DNA of 9,297 bases, from assembly GCA_946478975.1 (NCBI GenBank), contig CAMLEO010000279.1:1-9297 (forward strand). Direction: 5' to 3'. This document shows positions 1-7,537 of the stretch, piece by piece. The position numbers and the translations under genes were made by a program. This stretch comes from an uncultured Steroidobacter sp. GTDB lineage: Bacteria; Pseudomonadota; Gammaproteobacteria; Steroidobacterales; Steroidobacteraceae. The stretch's first letter is position 1, and each line of letters starts with the position of its first letter. The notes beneath the pieces are model-generated. The model was not told the origin of the DNA and searched no databases. It saw only the letters and a list, made by a program, of their open reading frames with translations.

Positions 1-318
1 CGGCAGCGCGAACGGCATGTCGATCAACGCATCGATCAGCTTGCGGCCCGGAAACTCATAACGCACCAGCGTCCAGGCGATGATGAACCCGAACACGCTG
101 TTGAGCGTGGCCGCGAGCATCGACGCACCGAAGCTCAATCGATACGAAGCAAGCGCGCGAGGATCGAACACCGTGCGCACGAAATCGTGCCAGCCCATCG
201 TGGCCGTTTTCATGATCAGCGCCGCGAGCGGCACCAGCACGATCGCCGACAGAAAGAACGTGGTATAGCCGAGCGTGAGCCCGAAGCCCGGCAGAATGGA
301 AGGCTGGCGAAAGCTCAT
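1..318 (-). CDS. cysT: Sulfate/thiosulfate ABC transporter permease CysT (CysU), N-terminal part, cut by the window edge
   Basis: This is the inner-membrane permease subunit of a sulfate/thiosulfate importer; with CysW it would form the channel served by Sbp and CysA. I translated 106 codons from the ATG at 318-316 down to base 1. The protein opens [20 protein letters not shown] and later reads [14 protein letters not shown] and [20 protein letters not shown], then PFALP at the edge. These match the conserved N-terminal region of CysT permeases. Two hydrophobic segments are visible, about residues 9-35 and 60-86. The start codon overlaps the sbp stop (ATGA), so translation is probably coupled to sbp. 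The remaining two-thirds, and presumably cysW, lie to the left of the window. Identification as CysT rather than CysW rests on the [10 protein letters not shown] opening and on its position next to sbp. Confidence 0.93.
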   Translation of the reverse strand, partial: MSFRQPSILPGFGLTLGYTTFFLSAIVLVPLAALIMKTATMGWHDFVRTVFDPRALASYRLSFGASMLAATLNSVFGFIIAWTLVRYEFPGRKLIDALIDMPFALP

Positions 319-1397
319 GGCTTCCTGCCTCCGCCATAGATGCGATCGAAGGTCGCGCCGTCCGCGAAATGCTGTTCGTGAGTTTTCTTCCAGCCGCCGA
401 ACACATCGTCGATGGTGAACAGCTTCAGGTCCGGGAACTGCTGCTTGTAACGTTCCAGCACTGCCGGATTGCGCGGCCGGAAGTAATGTTTGGCGGCGAT
501 CTCCTGGCCGGGCTCGGTGTACAGATAATTCAGGTACGCCTCCGCGATCTGCCGTGTGCCACGACGATCAACCACGGTGTCGACCACCGCGACCGGCGGC
601 TCGGCGAGGATGCTCACACTCGGCAACACAATCTCGAACTTGTCCGGGCCGAGCTCACGCAGCGCGAGCAACGCTTCGTTCTCCCACGCCAGCAGCACGT
701 CGCCGATCTCACGTTGCACGAACGTATTGGTCGCGCCACGAGCGCCGCTGTCGAGCACTGGCACATGCTTGTACAACTGCCCGACATATGCTTCCGCTTT
801 CTTCTGTGCAGCGGCGACAGCTTCTGCCGAGGCCGGATCATCCAGCTTCGACCAGTCTCCGCCCAGCTCAGCGTGCAGCTGCGCGCCCCACGCGGCGAGA
901 TAATTCCAACGCGCACCGCCTGAAGTCTTGGGATTGGGCGTGACGACCGAGACGCCCTCGCGAATCAAGTCCGGCCAATCTTTGATCTGCTTGGGATTGC
1001 CCTTGCGCACCAGGAACACGATGGTCGACGTGTACGGCGCGCTGTTGTCGGGAAAGCGCGTTTGCCAGTTGGCACCGAGGCGCTTGCCCTTGCTCTGAAT
1101 GGAATCGATGTCGTACGCGAGCGCGAGGGTCACGACATCCGCTTCCAGACCGTCGATCACCGCACGCGCCTGGCTGCCCGATCCGCCGTGCGATTGTTTG
1201 ATGGTCACGCGCTCGTGCGTGCGTTGTTCCCACTCCTTCGCAAAGCTCTCGTTCACGTCGCGATACAACTCGCGCGTGGGGTCGTAGCTCACATTCAACA
1301 ACGTCACGCGGCCGGTGGAATCGCCGCCGCCGCAGCCGCTCAACAACAGCAGCATGCCGAGCCATGCCGCACTCAATGCAATGTGGAGACGCTTCAT
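315..1397 (-). CDS. sbp: Sulfate/thiosulfate-binding protein (Sbp/CysP family), predicted lipoprotein
   Basis: This is the periplasmic solute receptor that captures sulfate or thiosulfate and delivers it to the CysTW channel. It has 360 aa, somewhat longer than enteric Sbp. Family signatures are clear: [15 protein letters not shown] (about 31-45), SHGGSG (69-74) followed by [14 protein letters not shown], and [16 protein letters not shown] (155-170). SHGGSG and the NPKTSGGAR loop are regions that contact the oxyanion in this family. The N-terminus is a lipoprotein signal with lipobox LSGC, placing the acylated cysteine at residue 22; classical Sbp is a free periplasmic protein, so membrane anchoring is a variation. 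The start codon overlaps the stop of the upstream ATPase gene (ATGA), and its stop overlaps cysT. Sulfate and thiosulfate specificity cannot be separated from sequence. Confidence 0.95.
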   Translation of the reverse strand: MKRLHIALSAAWLGMLLLLSGCGGGDSTGRVTLLNVSYDPTRELYRDVNESFAKEWEQRTHERVTIKQSHGGSGSQARAVIDGLEADVVTLALAYDIDSIQSKGKRLGANWQTRFPDNSAPYTSTIVFLVRKGNPKQIKDWPDLIREGVSVVTPNPKTSGGARWNYLAAWGAQLHAELGGDWSKLDDPASAEAVAAAQKKAEAYVGQLYKHVPVLDSGARGATNTFVQREIGDVLLAWENEALLALRELGPDKFEIVLPSVSILAEPPVAVVDTVVDRRGTRQIAEAYLNYLYTEPGQEIAAKHYFRPRNPAVLERYKQQFPDLKLFTIDDVFGGWKKTHEQHFADGATFDRIYGGGRKP

Positions 1398-3178
1398 TCG
1401 ACGACTCCTTCGCCGTCTCTGCTCGGGCGATAGACGACCATCATTGGATACGGTGCCGAATTGGCGAACAACGAGCTGAAGGTGTGGCCGAGCTGCCCCG
1501 GATCGTCGAGACCCAAGATCAACATCTGGTCCGGCGCTTCGCTCAGCTGCCGCTGCAACTCATCGGCGGCGGCACCGAAACGCAGCTCGGTGCGCATATC
1601 CAACCCGTGCACGGCCTGCGCTTCGGAGCGTGCGTCGAGCAGCGTTCGAACGCCGAACGGCCGCTGCGACTCGCCGCCGGTGCCATCCGGCAAGATGCCG
1701 ACGTACACAGCCTCGGCCGCGACGTGTCGTAACAAACTCGCCGCGACAGCCAACGTCGAACGTCGTGCCGAGTCGTCGGTCCAGTGAATCAGCACTCGCT
1801 GTGGAGATGAGGAAACTGTCGGCAGCACCAGCACTTCGCCGGCGCCGTTGTGTAACAACCATTGCAGCTGCTGCGCGGTGTTCTGGCCCGCTGCAATCAC
1901 AGCCACGCCGGAAACCGGCGCACTGGCTGGCGTATCGCACGCGACCAGCGCCCCATCGTGACGTTTCACGATGCGCGTCTTCATCCGGTTCGCAAGCTCG
2001 ACCAGCAGCGGATGTTGTGACAACCGCTCGGCCGACGCCGCATCGGATGCATAGGCGGTGTAGCTCGACAGCGGCGTCGGCAGCACGTGAATGCGACGCA
2101 CGCCAATCGCCACCGACTGCCCGATCACAACCGGGAACGCACGCTGCTCATGTTGAGTGCGCGTGATGTCGAGCACCGGCGAGCCGTTCTCTCCATTCGA
2201 CGTTGCGATCTGCGCGCTCGCGGCACTATCCGCCATACGTACACGAATGCGTTCCAACGCGCCGGTGAACACCATTTCATCGACCATGCCGGTGGCGATG
2301 AAGTTGTTGCGAAGGTTGTCTCTCGTGGGCGCAAGCTCGACTTCTTCGGGCCGTAATACCGCGACGACTTCTTGCTCGCGTGTGCCGTCGACTTTTTCCG
2401 CGCGTCGCGCACTCACCGGCATGGCGCCGAAGCGAATGCCCTGCTCGGTCTGTCTCGCCAGCAACAAATTCGCGGCGCCGAGGAAGGTGGCGACGAAGCG
2501 AGTCGCGGGGCGGGCATACAGCTCGTGCGGATCGCCGCATTCGAGCAACCGTCCGAGATTCATCACGCCGATGCGATCGGCCATCGCAAACGCTTCTTCC
2601 TGGTCGTGAGTCACGAGCACGGTCGTGATCTTCAGTTCACGCTGCACCTGGCGAATGGTTCGCCGCAGTTCCTCGCGAATCTTGGCGTCGAGCGCGCCGA
2701 ACGGTTCGTCGAGCAGCAGCACCGGCGGTTTGTGCGCGAGCGCACGTGCCACGGCGACGCGTTGTTGCTGGCCGCCGGACAGCTGAGTCGGCAAGCGATC
2801 GTCCATGCCTTCGAGCGCCACGAGGCGCAGCAGCTCCTTGCGACGCTCACGCCGCTCCGCGGCCTTCATGCGGCGAACCTTGAGCGCGAACTCGATGTTC
2901 TCGCCCACCGTCATGTGCCGAAACAGCGCATAATTCTGGAACACCAGTCCGACGCCCCGCTGCCGGGCGGAGACATGCGTAACATCGTTGCCGTGAAGCG
3001 CGATGCGTCCATGATCCACGCCCGTCAGCCCCGCGATCGCACGGAGCAAGGTGCTCTTGCCGCTGCCGCTGGGCCCGAGCAGGACGAAGAACTCGCCCTC
3101 GCCCACCTCCAGCGACACGTCGTTGACGACCGGCGAGCCTTGATACCGTTTGGTGACTTGATCGAGCGTAATGGACAT
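1394..3178 (-). CDS. cysA: Sulfate-importer ATPase CysA with an extra C-terminal UspA-like domain
   Basis: This is the ATP-hydrolysing subunit of the sulfate/thiosulfate importer, acting at the cytoplasmic face of the membrane. The nucleotide-binding domain (about 1-235) is complete: Walker [10 protein letters not shown] (35-43), Q-loop Q81, signature LSGGQQQR (133-140), Walker B with D157/E158, D-loop GALD (161-164) and switch H191. A TOBE-like regulatory segment follows, with LRPEE near 275-279. Ordinary CysA proteins end at about 330-370 residues; this one continues to 594. The last stretch (about 462-594) begins [20 protein letters not shown] and ends [19 protein letters not shown]...PMMVVY, the pattern of a universal stress protein fold with a degenerate glycine nucleotide-binding motif. 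The ATG at 3178 gives the normal CysA start ([12 protein letters not shown]), but no strong Shine-Dalgarno precedes it. It is the first gene of the operon; the stop overlaps the sbp start. CysA is inferred over MalK/PotA mainly from the linked sbp and cysT. Confidence 0.9.
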   Translation of the reverse strand: MSITLDQVTKRYQGSPVVNDVSLEVGEGEFFVLLGPSGSGKSTLLRAIAGLTGVDHGRIALHGNDVTHVSARQRGVGLVFQNYALFRHMTVGENIEFALKVRRMKAAERRERRKELLRLVALEGMDDRLPTQLSGGQQQRVAVARALAHKPPVLLLDEPFGALDAKIREELRRTIRQVQRELKITTVLVTHDQEEAFAMADRIGVMNLGRLLECGDPHELYARPATRFVATFLGAANLLLARQTEQGIRFGAMPVSARRAEKVDGTREQEVVAVLRPEEVELAPTRDNLRNNFIATGMVDEMVFTGALERIRVRMADSAASAQIATSNGENGSPVLDITRTQHEQRAFPVVIGQSVAIGVRRIHVLPTPLSSYTAYASDAASAERLSQHPLLVELANRMKTRIVKRHDGALVACDTPASAPVSGVAVIAAGQNTAQQLQWLLHNGAGEVLVLPTVSSSPQRVLIHWTDDSARRSTLAVAASLLRHVAAEAVYVGILPDGTGGESQRPFGVRTLLDARSEAQAVHGLDMRTELRFGAAADELQRQLSEAPDQMLILGLDDPGQLGHTFSSLFANSAPYPMMVVYRPSRDGEGVVE

Positions 3179-3227
3179 AGGGGCCGGGAGCTTACCGACG
3201 CGCAGGGATAAGGTCAGTAATCGCCGG

Positions 3228-3246
3228 GTTATAAAACGGTTATAAC
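3228..3246. promoter_or_regulatory. Perfect 7-5-7 inverted repeat in the divergent cysA / HerA-like ATPase intergenic region
   Basis: The arms GTTATAA (3228-3234) and TTATAAC (3240-3246) are perfect inverted repeats around the 5-base spacer AACGG. The same bases also contain a direct repeat of GGTTATAA. The site is the only AT-rich patch in the 166-base region between the divergent starts at 3178 and 3345, about 50 bases upstream of cysA and 98 upstream of the ATPase gene. It contains -10-like hexamers (TATAAC) on both strands, but I see no convincing -35 at the right spacing. It could be a repressor or activator operator, overlapping promoters, or both. The regulator is unknown; no clear match to a known sulfur-regulator box was recognised. 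Confidence 0.4.
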
Positions 3247-3344
3247 TTCAGAAGCGAATTGCGCCCCCTCATAGCGAAATGGCATTGCCCGAAGTCATGG
3301 GCTGAACTCAGCGAACCGGCGCGCCAACACGAGCAGAATTTGCA

Positions 3345-5678
3345 ATGTCGACCCTTCCCGATTACGAAGCCCTGGGCTCCTTTTATCTCGGCCGCGAATA
3401 CGACGCCGAGCGCGCTGCGGACCGACCAGACCTATTGCTATATGACTCGCGCGACCTGACCACGCACGCGGTTTGCGTGGGCATGACGGGCAGCGGCAAG
3501 ACCGGCCTGTGCCTGTCGCTGCTCGAAGAAGCCGCCATCGACGGCGTGCCCGCGATTGCGATCGATCCCAAGGGCGACCTGGGCAACCTGTTGCTGAGCT
3601 TTCCGGAATTGCGGGCCGAGGACTTCGCGCCCTGGGTCGACGCCAACAGCACCGCCGCGAAGGCGGCCGAGACCTGGCGCAAAGGATTGGCGGACTGGAA
3701 TCAGGACGGCGCCCGCATCGCCCGCTTCCGGGACGCAGTCGATCTCGCGATCTATACGCCGGGCAGCGAAGCGGGTCGTCCGCTCTGCGTACTGCAATCG
3801 TTCACCGCACCGAGCGCCGAACAGCGGCTCGATGCCGGCGCACTGCGCGATCGCATCGGCTCGACGGTCGCCGGCCTGTTGGGACTGATCGGCGTCGACG
3901 CCGACCCGATTCAAAGCCGCGAGCACATTCTGCTCGCGACGCTGTTCGACCAAGCGTGGAGCGCGGGCCGCGATCTGACGCTGGCCGCACTGATTCAGGG
4001 CGTCCAGAAGCCGCCGTTCGACAAAGTCGGCGTGTTCGACCTCGATACGTTCTATCCGGCGAAAGAACGCATGCAGCTGGCGATGGCGCTCAACAATCTG
4101 ATCGCGTCGCCGGGCTTTGCGCCGTGGATGAAGGGCGAGCCGCTGGATGTGCAGCGATTGTTGTTCACGCCCGAAGGCAAACCTCGCATTTCGATCATCT
4201 CGATCGCGCATCTCGGCGATGCCGAGCGAATGTTTGTTGTCACGCTGCTGCTGGGTGAGATCGTTGCGTGGATGCGGCGGCAGTCGGGCACATCGAGTTT
4301 GCGCGCGCTGCTCTACATGGATGAGATCTTCGGCTACTTCCCGCCGAGCGCGATGCCGCCGTCGAAACAACCACTGCTCACATTGATGAAACAGGCGCGA
4401 GCGTTTGGGCTCGGCGTGGTGCTGGCCACTCAGAATCCCGTCGACCTGGATTACAAAGGGTTGTCGAACGCGGGCACATGGTTCATCGGGCGGCTGCAGA
4501 CCGAGCGTGACAAAGCTCGCGTCGTCGAAGGTTTGCTCGGTGCGAGCGGCGAAGGGCTCGACAAGGCGAAGCTGGAGCAGTTGCTGGCGAATCTTGGCAA
4601 CCGAGTGTTCCTGATGCGCAACGTGCACGAGGCGGCGCCGGTGCTGTTTCGAACGCGCTGGACGCTCTCGTATTTGCGCGGCCCGCTGACGTTGCAGGAG
4701 ATCGCGAGGCTGTCGCAAGCGAAGCCGGCGCTGAGTGCGCCTGCTCGACATGAGTCCTCTGATGCCGCGGCGGACGAGCACAAGCCGGTGGTGCCGGCAG
4801 AGATCACAGAAATCTACCTGGGCGGAGCGGGCGGGCCGTACCTGCCGCGAGTTCTCGGCGTTGCTCGTTTGCACTTCGTCGATAAGACCGCGGGTGTGGA
4901 TGTTTGGGAAACGCGCTCGCTGATCGCACCGCTGAACGACGACGAGGAGAACGCCGACTGGCAACAAGCCGACGTTCGCGGCGATCTGCGCACTCAGCTG
5001 GCCAAAGAGCCGCCGCCGAATGCGGCGTTCGCCTTCACGCCGGCCGCATTCCTGCGCGCCCCGAATTACCGCGCGTGGCAGAAAACATTCACCTCTTATT
5101 TGTATGAAAGCGCGAGCTTTACCGTGTTTCATTGCCCGAGCGTCGGGCAGGCGGTCGCGCCGGGTACGGACGAAGGTGAGTTCCGCTCCAAACTTGCACT
5201 GGCGCTGAGAGAGAAGCGCGACGCCGAAATTGAAAAGCTGCGGAAGAAATACGCGCCGCGGCTCGCGACGTTACAAGATCAGATCCGCCGTGCCGAGGAG
5301 CGCATCGAACGCGAACGCTCGGATTTATCACAACACAAAATGCAGACCGCGATCTCGGTAGGCACGTCGATTCTCGGCGCACTGCTCGGCCGAAAGGCGA
5401 TCAGCGTCGGCAACGCTCAACGCATCGGCACCGCTGCTCGCAGCGCTGGCCGTCTGAGCAAAGAGAGCGGCGATGTGAGCCGCGCTGAAGACAGCCGCGA
5501 TGTGCTCGCGCAACGATTGACCGATTTGCAAAACGAGCTGGAGGCCGAGATCAGCCGCCTGCGCGGCGAACTCGACCCGCAAACCGTTGCAATCGAACGC
5601 ACCGAGGTGAAGCCGCGCAAGACGGACATCACCGTCGAAACAATCGCGTTGCTTTGGCTCAGTGCCGGCGGCGCCTGA
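3345..5678 (+). CDS. HerA/FtsK-type P-loop ATPase (DUF87/DUF853-like) with a C-terminal coiled-coil tail
   Basis: This 777-aa cytoplasmic protein resembles the HerA-like AAA family, hexameric ATPases that pump or unwind DNA; the substrate here is unknown. Walker A is GMTGSGKT (46-53), followed by AIDPKGDLGNLL, a motif shared with DUF853/YjgR-like proteins. Walker B is LLYMDEIF, with D326/E327. A sensor-like stretch LATQNPVDLDYKGL (T362, Q363, N364) follows, then a possible arginine-containing segment FIGRLQTERDKARVVEG. Beyond the ATPase core lie a mid-region of unknown fold (about 480-600) and a charged coiled coil (about 609-665). Next comes a Gly/Ala-rich hydrophobic stretch (TSILGALLGRKA), and a second coiled coil runs about 714-743. 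Full-length relatives with this tail exist to my knowledge as unstudied 'ATP-binding proteins'. The start ATG has only a weak Shine-Dalgarno (GAGC). No partner nuclease is adjacent, so membership of a HerA defence pair is unsupported. Confidence 0.85.
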   Translation: MSTLPDYEALGSFYLGREYDAERAADRPDLLLYDSRDLTTHAVCVGMTGSGKTGLCLSLLEEAAIDGVPAIAIDPKGDLGNLLLSFPELRAEDFAPWVDANSTAAKAAETWRKGLADWNQDGARIARFRDAVDLAIYTPGSEAGRPLCVLQSFTAPSAEQRLDAGALRDRIGSTVAGLLGLIGVDADPIQSREHILLATLFDQAWSAGRDLTLAALIQGVQKPPFDKVGVFDLDTFYPAKERMQLAMALNNLIASPGFAPWMKGEPLDVQRLLFTPEGKPRISIISIAHLGDAERMFVVTLLLGEIVAWMRRQSGTSSLRALLYMDEIFGYFPPSAMPPSKQPLLTLMKQARAFGLGVVLATQNPVDLDYKGLSNAGTWFIGRLQTERDKARVVEGLLGASGEGLDKAKLEQLLANLGNRVFLMRNVHEAAPVLFRTRWTLSYLRGPLTLQEIARLSQAKPALSAPARHESSDAAADEHKPVVPAEITEIYLGGAGGPYLPRVLGVARLHFVDKTAGVDVWETRSLIAPLNDDEENADWQQADVRGDLRTQLAKEPPPNAAFAFTPAAFLRAPNYRAWQKTFTSYLYESASFTVFHCPSVGQAVAPGTDEGEFRSKLALALREKRDAEIEKLRKKYAPRLATLQDQIRRAEERIERERSDLSQHKMQTAISVGTSILGALLGRKAISVGNAQRIGTAARSAGRLSKESGDVSRAEDSRDVLAQRLTDLQNELEAEISRLRGELDPQTVAIERTEVKPRKTDITVETIALLWLSAGGA

Positions 5679-5685
5679 GCGCCGC
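5668..5685 (+). other. GC-rich hairpin spanning the stop codon of the HerA-like gene
   Basis: GCGGCGC (5668-5674) and GCGCCGC (5679-5685) form a perfect 7-bp stem, with the TGA stop codon inside the CTGA loop. No T-run follows on the plus strand, so it is not a textbook intrinsic terminator. It lies in the 22-base gap between convergent genes and may block read-through or stabilise the 3' end. Chance formation in a GC-rich codon run is possible. Confidence 0.3.
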
Positions 5686-5700
5686 ACGGCTCAAGAGCGG

Positions 5701-6171
5701 CTACTGAAAGAACGCGTCCTCGGGAATCAAGCGCAGGATCGCATCGGGGCCCTGATGCACGATGTCTTTGGAAATGGTGCCCGCGAGCAACGACTGCGTG
5801 GGCGTCGGCAGCGACTGTCGTAACAAGCCGAGCATCTTCGGTGCCGCGACCAGCACCAGCTTGTCGAATTCGTTTCTCGCGCGGCCGGCGTCGATGCGCT
5901 TCGCCACTTCCTTGGCAAAGATCGTGAGATCGTGTTGCCCGGTGCTGCGCTCGCCATTCACGCCATGATGATGGCCCTGCGCCTGGCCGGCGTGGCTCAC
6001 ACCATTCGAGCCGCCGTAGCGACGGCCGGGGCGGTCGGTTTCCAGCTCTGTATCTTTTTTGCCGCCGCTTTCATTGAGCAGCGAGCCGCGTGCCGTCAAC
6101 GGCGCCTTCGGCGTTACTGCATCGAAAAAATTCGCCTGACGTTCATCGGCTACGACGATACGTACATTCAT
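5701..6171 (-). CDS. Host attachment family protein (Host_attach)
   Basis: The protein has 156 aa and matches the family named 'protein required for attachment to host cells', whose members are small soluble alpha/beta proteins found widely in proteobacteria. The name comes from plant-associated bacteria; the biochemical role is not established, and structural similarity to release-factor-like domains has been discussed for relatives. Visible features are an N-terminal strand NVRIVVADERQANFF and the conserved helix HDLTIFAKEVAKRIDAGR (about 80-97). They are followed by FDKLVLVAAPKMLGLLRQSL (about 102-121) and a C-terminal ISKDIVHQGPDAIL. Between the two halves is a low-complexity Gly/His/Asn-rich stretch (about 45-78), the usual place for a variable loop. 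The start ATG at 6171 has a good Shine-Dalgarno, GAGGAG, seven bases upstream. A strong terminator hairpin ends only 19 bases before the ATG. The gene converges with the HerA-like ATPase gene. Confidence 0.85.
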   Translation of the reverse strand: MNVRIVVADERQANFFDAVTPKAPLTARGSLLNESGGKKDTELETDRPGRRYGGSNGVSHAGQAQGHHHGVNGERSTGQHDLTIFAKEVAKRIDAGRARNEFDKLVLVAAPKMLGLLRQSLPTPTQSLLAGTISKDIVHQGPDAILRLIPEDAFFQ

Positions 6172-6183
6172 GACGACTCCTCA

Positions 6184-6222
6184 TAAACAAATCCCCCTCT
6201 TCCGGATGTAGAAGAGGGGGAT
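6184..6222 (-). terminator. Rho-independent terminator of the OmpA-family lipoprotein operon
   Basis: ATCCCCCTCTTC (6191-6202) and GAAGAGGGGGAT (6211-6222) form a perfect 12-bp stem with an 8-base loop. Read on the minus strand, the stem is followed directly by TTGTTTA, a T-rich tract. It sits 44 bases after the stop codon of the OmpA-family gene, the correct side for ending that transcript. The next gene on the same strand begins 19 bases past the stem, with its ribosome binding site almost touching the T-tract. Confidence 0.85.
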
Positions 6223-6265
6223 GTTGACGCTGACTAGCTCATGGGTCGGGCGTTGCTCGAATCGG

Positions 6266-7117
6266 TTAATTCACATCCGACGCCACTTGCGAGCGGTCGT
6301 CGGTGAATACCATTTCCACCCGCCGATTCTGCTGCCGGCCGGCCGCATTGTCATTACTTGCGACCGGGAAAGTTTCACCTTTGCCCACGGCCGTAATCTG
6401 GTTGGAAGTCACACCTCGCTCCAGCAGCGCGGTCTGCACTGCCGCGGCGCGACGCTGCGACAGCTGTTGGTTGTATTCGTCGCTGCCGACGCTGTCGGTG
6501 TGGCCCTCGATCATCACTTTGCGATCCGGTGCTTCCTTCAGCACCGACGCCAGTCGATCGATGGTCGCGTAGGCGCCCGGCTTCAACGTCGCCATGCCGG
6601 TATCGAACAGCACGTCGCCAAGGGTCAGCACCATGCCGCGATCGGTTTTCTTGGCGCGCAAGTCGGACAGCTCCTGCTCCAGCGTGCTGGCCCGCTGCTC
6701 GGCGAGCTGCGCCTGCTGATTGGCATTCTCTGCCTGCTGCTGTCGTTTACGCGCTTCCGCTTCGCGCGCCTGGATCAGCACGGCCTGCCGCTCCGCAGTG
6801 CCCTTCTCGATCTCTTCCTGCGCCTGCGCGGCCAGGATCTTCTCATTGGCGATCTGCGCATTACGCGAGGCCACCATGGATTCAAATTCGATATCGCCGA
6901 CCTTGCCGCCCTTGTCAGCCAGCTTGTTGGCTCGATCCAACGATTTGCGAGCTTCGGAGACGTTGGTCGCTGCTACACCGGCACGCGGTGAGGCTTCCAC
7001 CTGCGGCACGATGGCCCGTGCCGTTTCCAACTCTTCAATGCGTTTCGGGGTGGAGCTGCAGGCGGCCAACAGGCCGGCCACCGCGGCGGTCACCACTAAG
7101 TTATATGTGCGCTTCAT
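6266..7117 (-). CDS. OmpA-family lipoprotein with N-terminal DUF4398-like helical region
   Basis: This 283-aa envelope protein probably ties the outer membrane to peptidoglycan. The lipoprotein signal ends in lipobox LAAC with C20 as the acylated residue. Residues about 22-95 form a DUF4398-like helical segment (ARKSLDRANKLADKGG). A long Gln/Glu/Ala-rich coiled coil follows (about 95-155, with QAQEEIEKGTAERQAVL). The C-terminal OmpA domain (about 160-275) begins MVLTLGDVLFDTGMATLKPG and contains GHTDSVGSDEYN. D208 and R223 are spaced 15 apart, like the two diaminopimelate-binding residues of OmpA, and NRRVEMVF closes the domain. A Shine-Dalgarno GGGAGAG lies five bases before the ATG. The gene starts 24 bases after the DUF4398 lipoprotein gene, so the two are co-transcribed, and an intrinsic terminator follows. 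The architecture (lipoprotein, coiled coil, OmpA domain) is YiaD/Pal-like in layout but not Pal itself. Confidence 0.92.
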   Translation of the reverse strand: MKRTYNLVVTAAVAGLLAACSSTPKRIEELETARAIVPQVEASPRAGVAATNVSEARKSLDRANKLADKGGKVGDIEFESMVASRNAQIANEKILAAQAQEEIEKGTAERQAVLIQAREAEARKRQQQAENANQQAQLAEQRASTLEQELSDLRAKKTDRGMVLTLGDVLFDTGMATLKPGAYATIDRLASVLKEAPDRKVMIEGHTDSVGSDEYNQQLSQRRAAAVQTALLERGVTSNQITAVGKGETFPVASNDNAAGRQQNRRVEMVFTDDRSQVASDVN

Positions 7118-7141
7118 GTGATCTCTCCCGTGGTGAACGAA

Positions 7142-7537
7142 TTACTGATCGCTCGCCACAACACCGCGCGCGGCTTCTTCGCGCAATGTTTTGATACTGG
7201 CCAGCAACTCATCGGCAGCTCGACGGGCCGCCGCGCTTTGCGATTTGGATACGGCTAATTCGGCATCGAGCTGCGCCAGCTGGGCATAACGCTCGGCCGG
7301 CTCGCGCTGCTTCTTGTTCAGCGCCGCTCGCGCCTGCTCGAGATTGTCCTTGGCACGCTGCAGTTCCAACGCGCCCGCTTCCGACCGGCCCACGGTCTGC
7401 TCGGCCTGCTGCACGGTCGTCTCACTGCGCGCCACGCGATCTTTCGTTACTTCCGGAACGCTGCTGCAGCCGACGACCACGCCCAACGCGAGCGCGCCGA
7501 GAGCTGACAACCCGGCCCGGAACATCGGGGTCTTCAT
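7142..7537 (-). CDS. DUF4398-domain lipoprotein
   Basis: The product is a small envelope lipoprotein of 131 aa from the ATG at 7537. An in-frame ATG five codons upstream (7552) is less likely because the Shine-Dalgarno GTGGAGG lies between the two, four bases before the 7537 ATG. The signal peptide ends in VVGC, giving C24 as the lipidated cysteine. The mature part is almost entirely helical and rich in Ala, Gln, Glu and Arg: VARSETTVQQAEQTVGRSEA, then ELQRAKDNLEQARAALNKKQ and AERYAQLAQLDAELAVSKSQ, typical of DUF4398. Function in this family is unknown. The next gene, 24 bases downstream, encodes a second DUF4398-like segment attached to an OmpA domain, suggesting the two proteins act together at the cell wall through helical packing; that is inference. 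Confidence 0.85.
   Translation of the reverse strand: MKTPMFRAGLSALGALALGVVVGCSSVPEVTKDRVARSETTVQQAEQTVGRSEAGALELQRAKDNLEQARAALNKKQREPAERYAQLAQLDAELAVSKSQSAAARRAADELLASIKTLREEAARGVVASDQ

Noticed and set aside
56..406. 116-codon minus-strand frame across the sbp/cysT junction
   Set aside because: It is out of frame with both sbp and cysT, whose translations match their families across the same bases.
2372..3211. 279-codon plus-strand frame opposite cysA
   Set aside because: The sense strand encodes a full ABC ATPase; the antisense product has no recognisable features and a biased composition.
3438..5132. 564-codon open frame antisense to the HerA-like ATPase gene
   Set aside because: It is Arg/Gln/His-rich without domain motifs, while the sense strand carries intact Walker motifs. 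It is a codon-bias shadow.
3345..5678. HerA-based anti-phage defence system
   Set aside because: No SIR2, DUF4297, nuclease or other known partner gene is next to it; the neighbours are metabolic and envelope genes.
6221..6991. 256-codon plus-strand frame opposite the OmpA-family gene
   Set aside because: It starts inside the terminator stem and mirrors the OmpA-domain gene; no ribosome binding site or domain.
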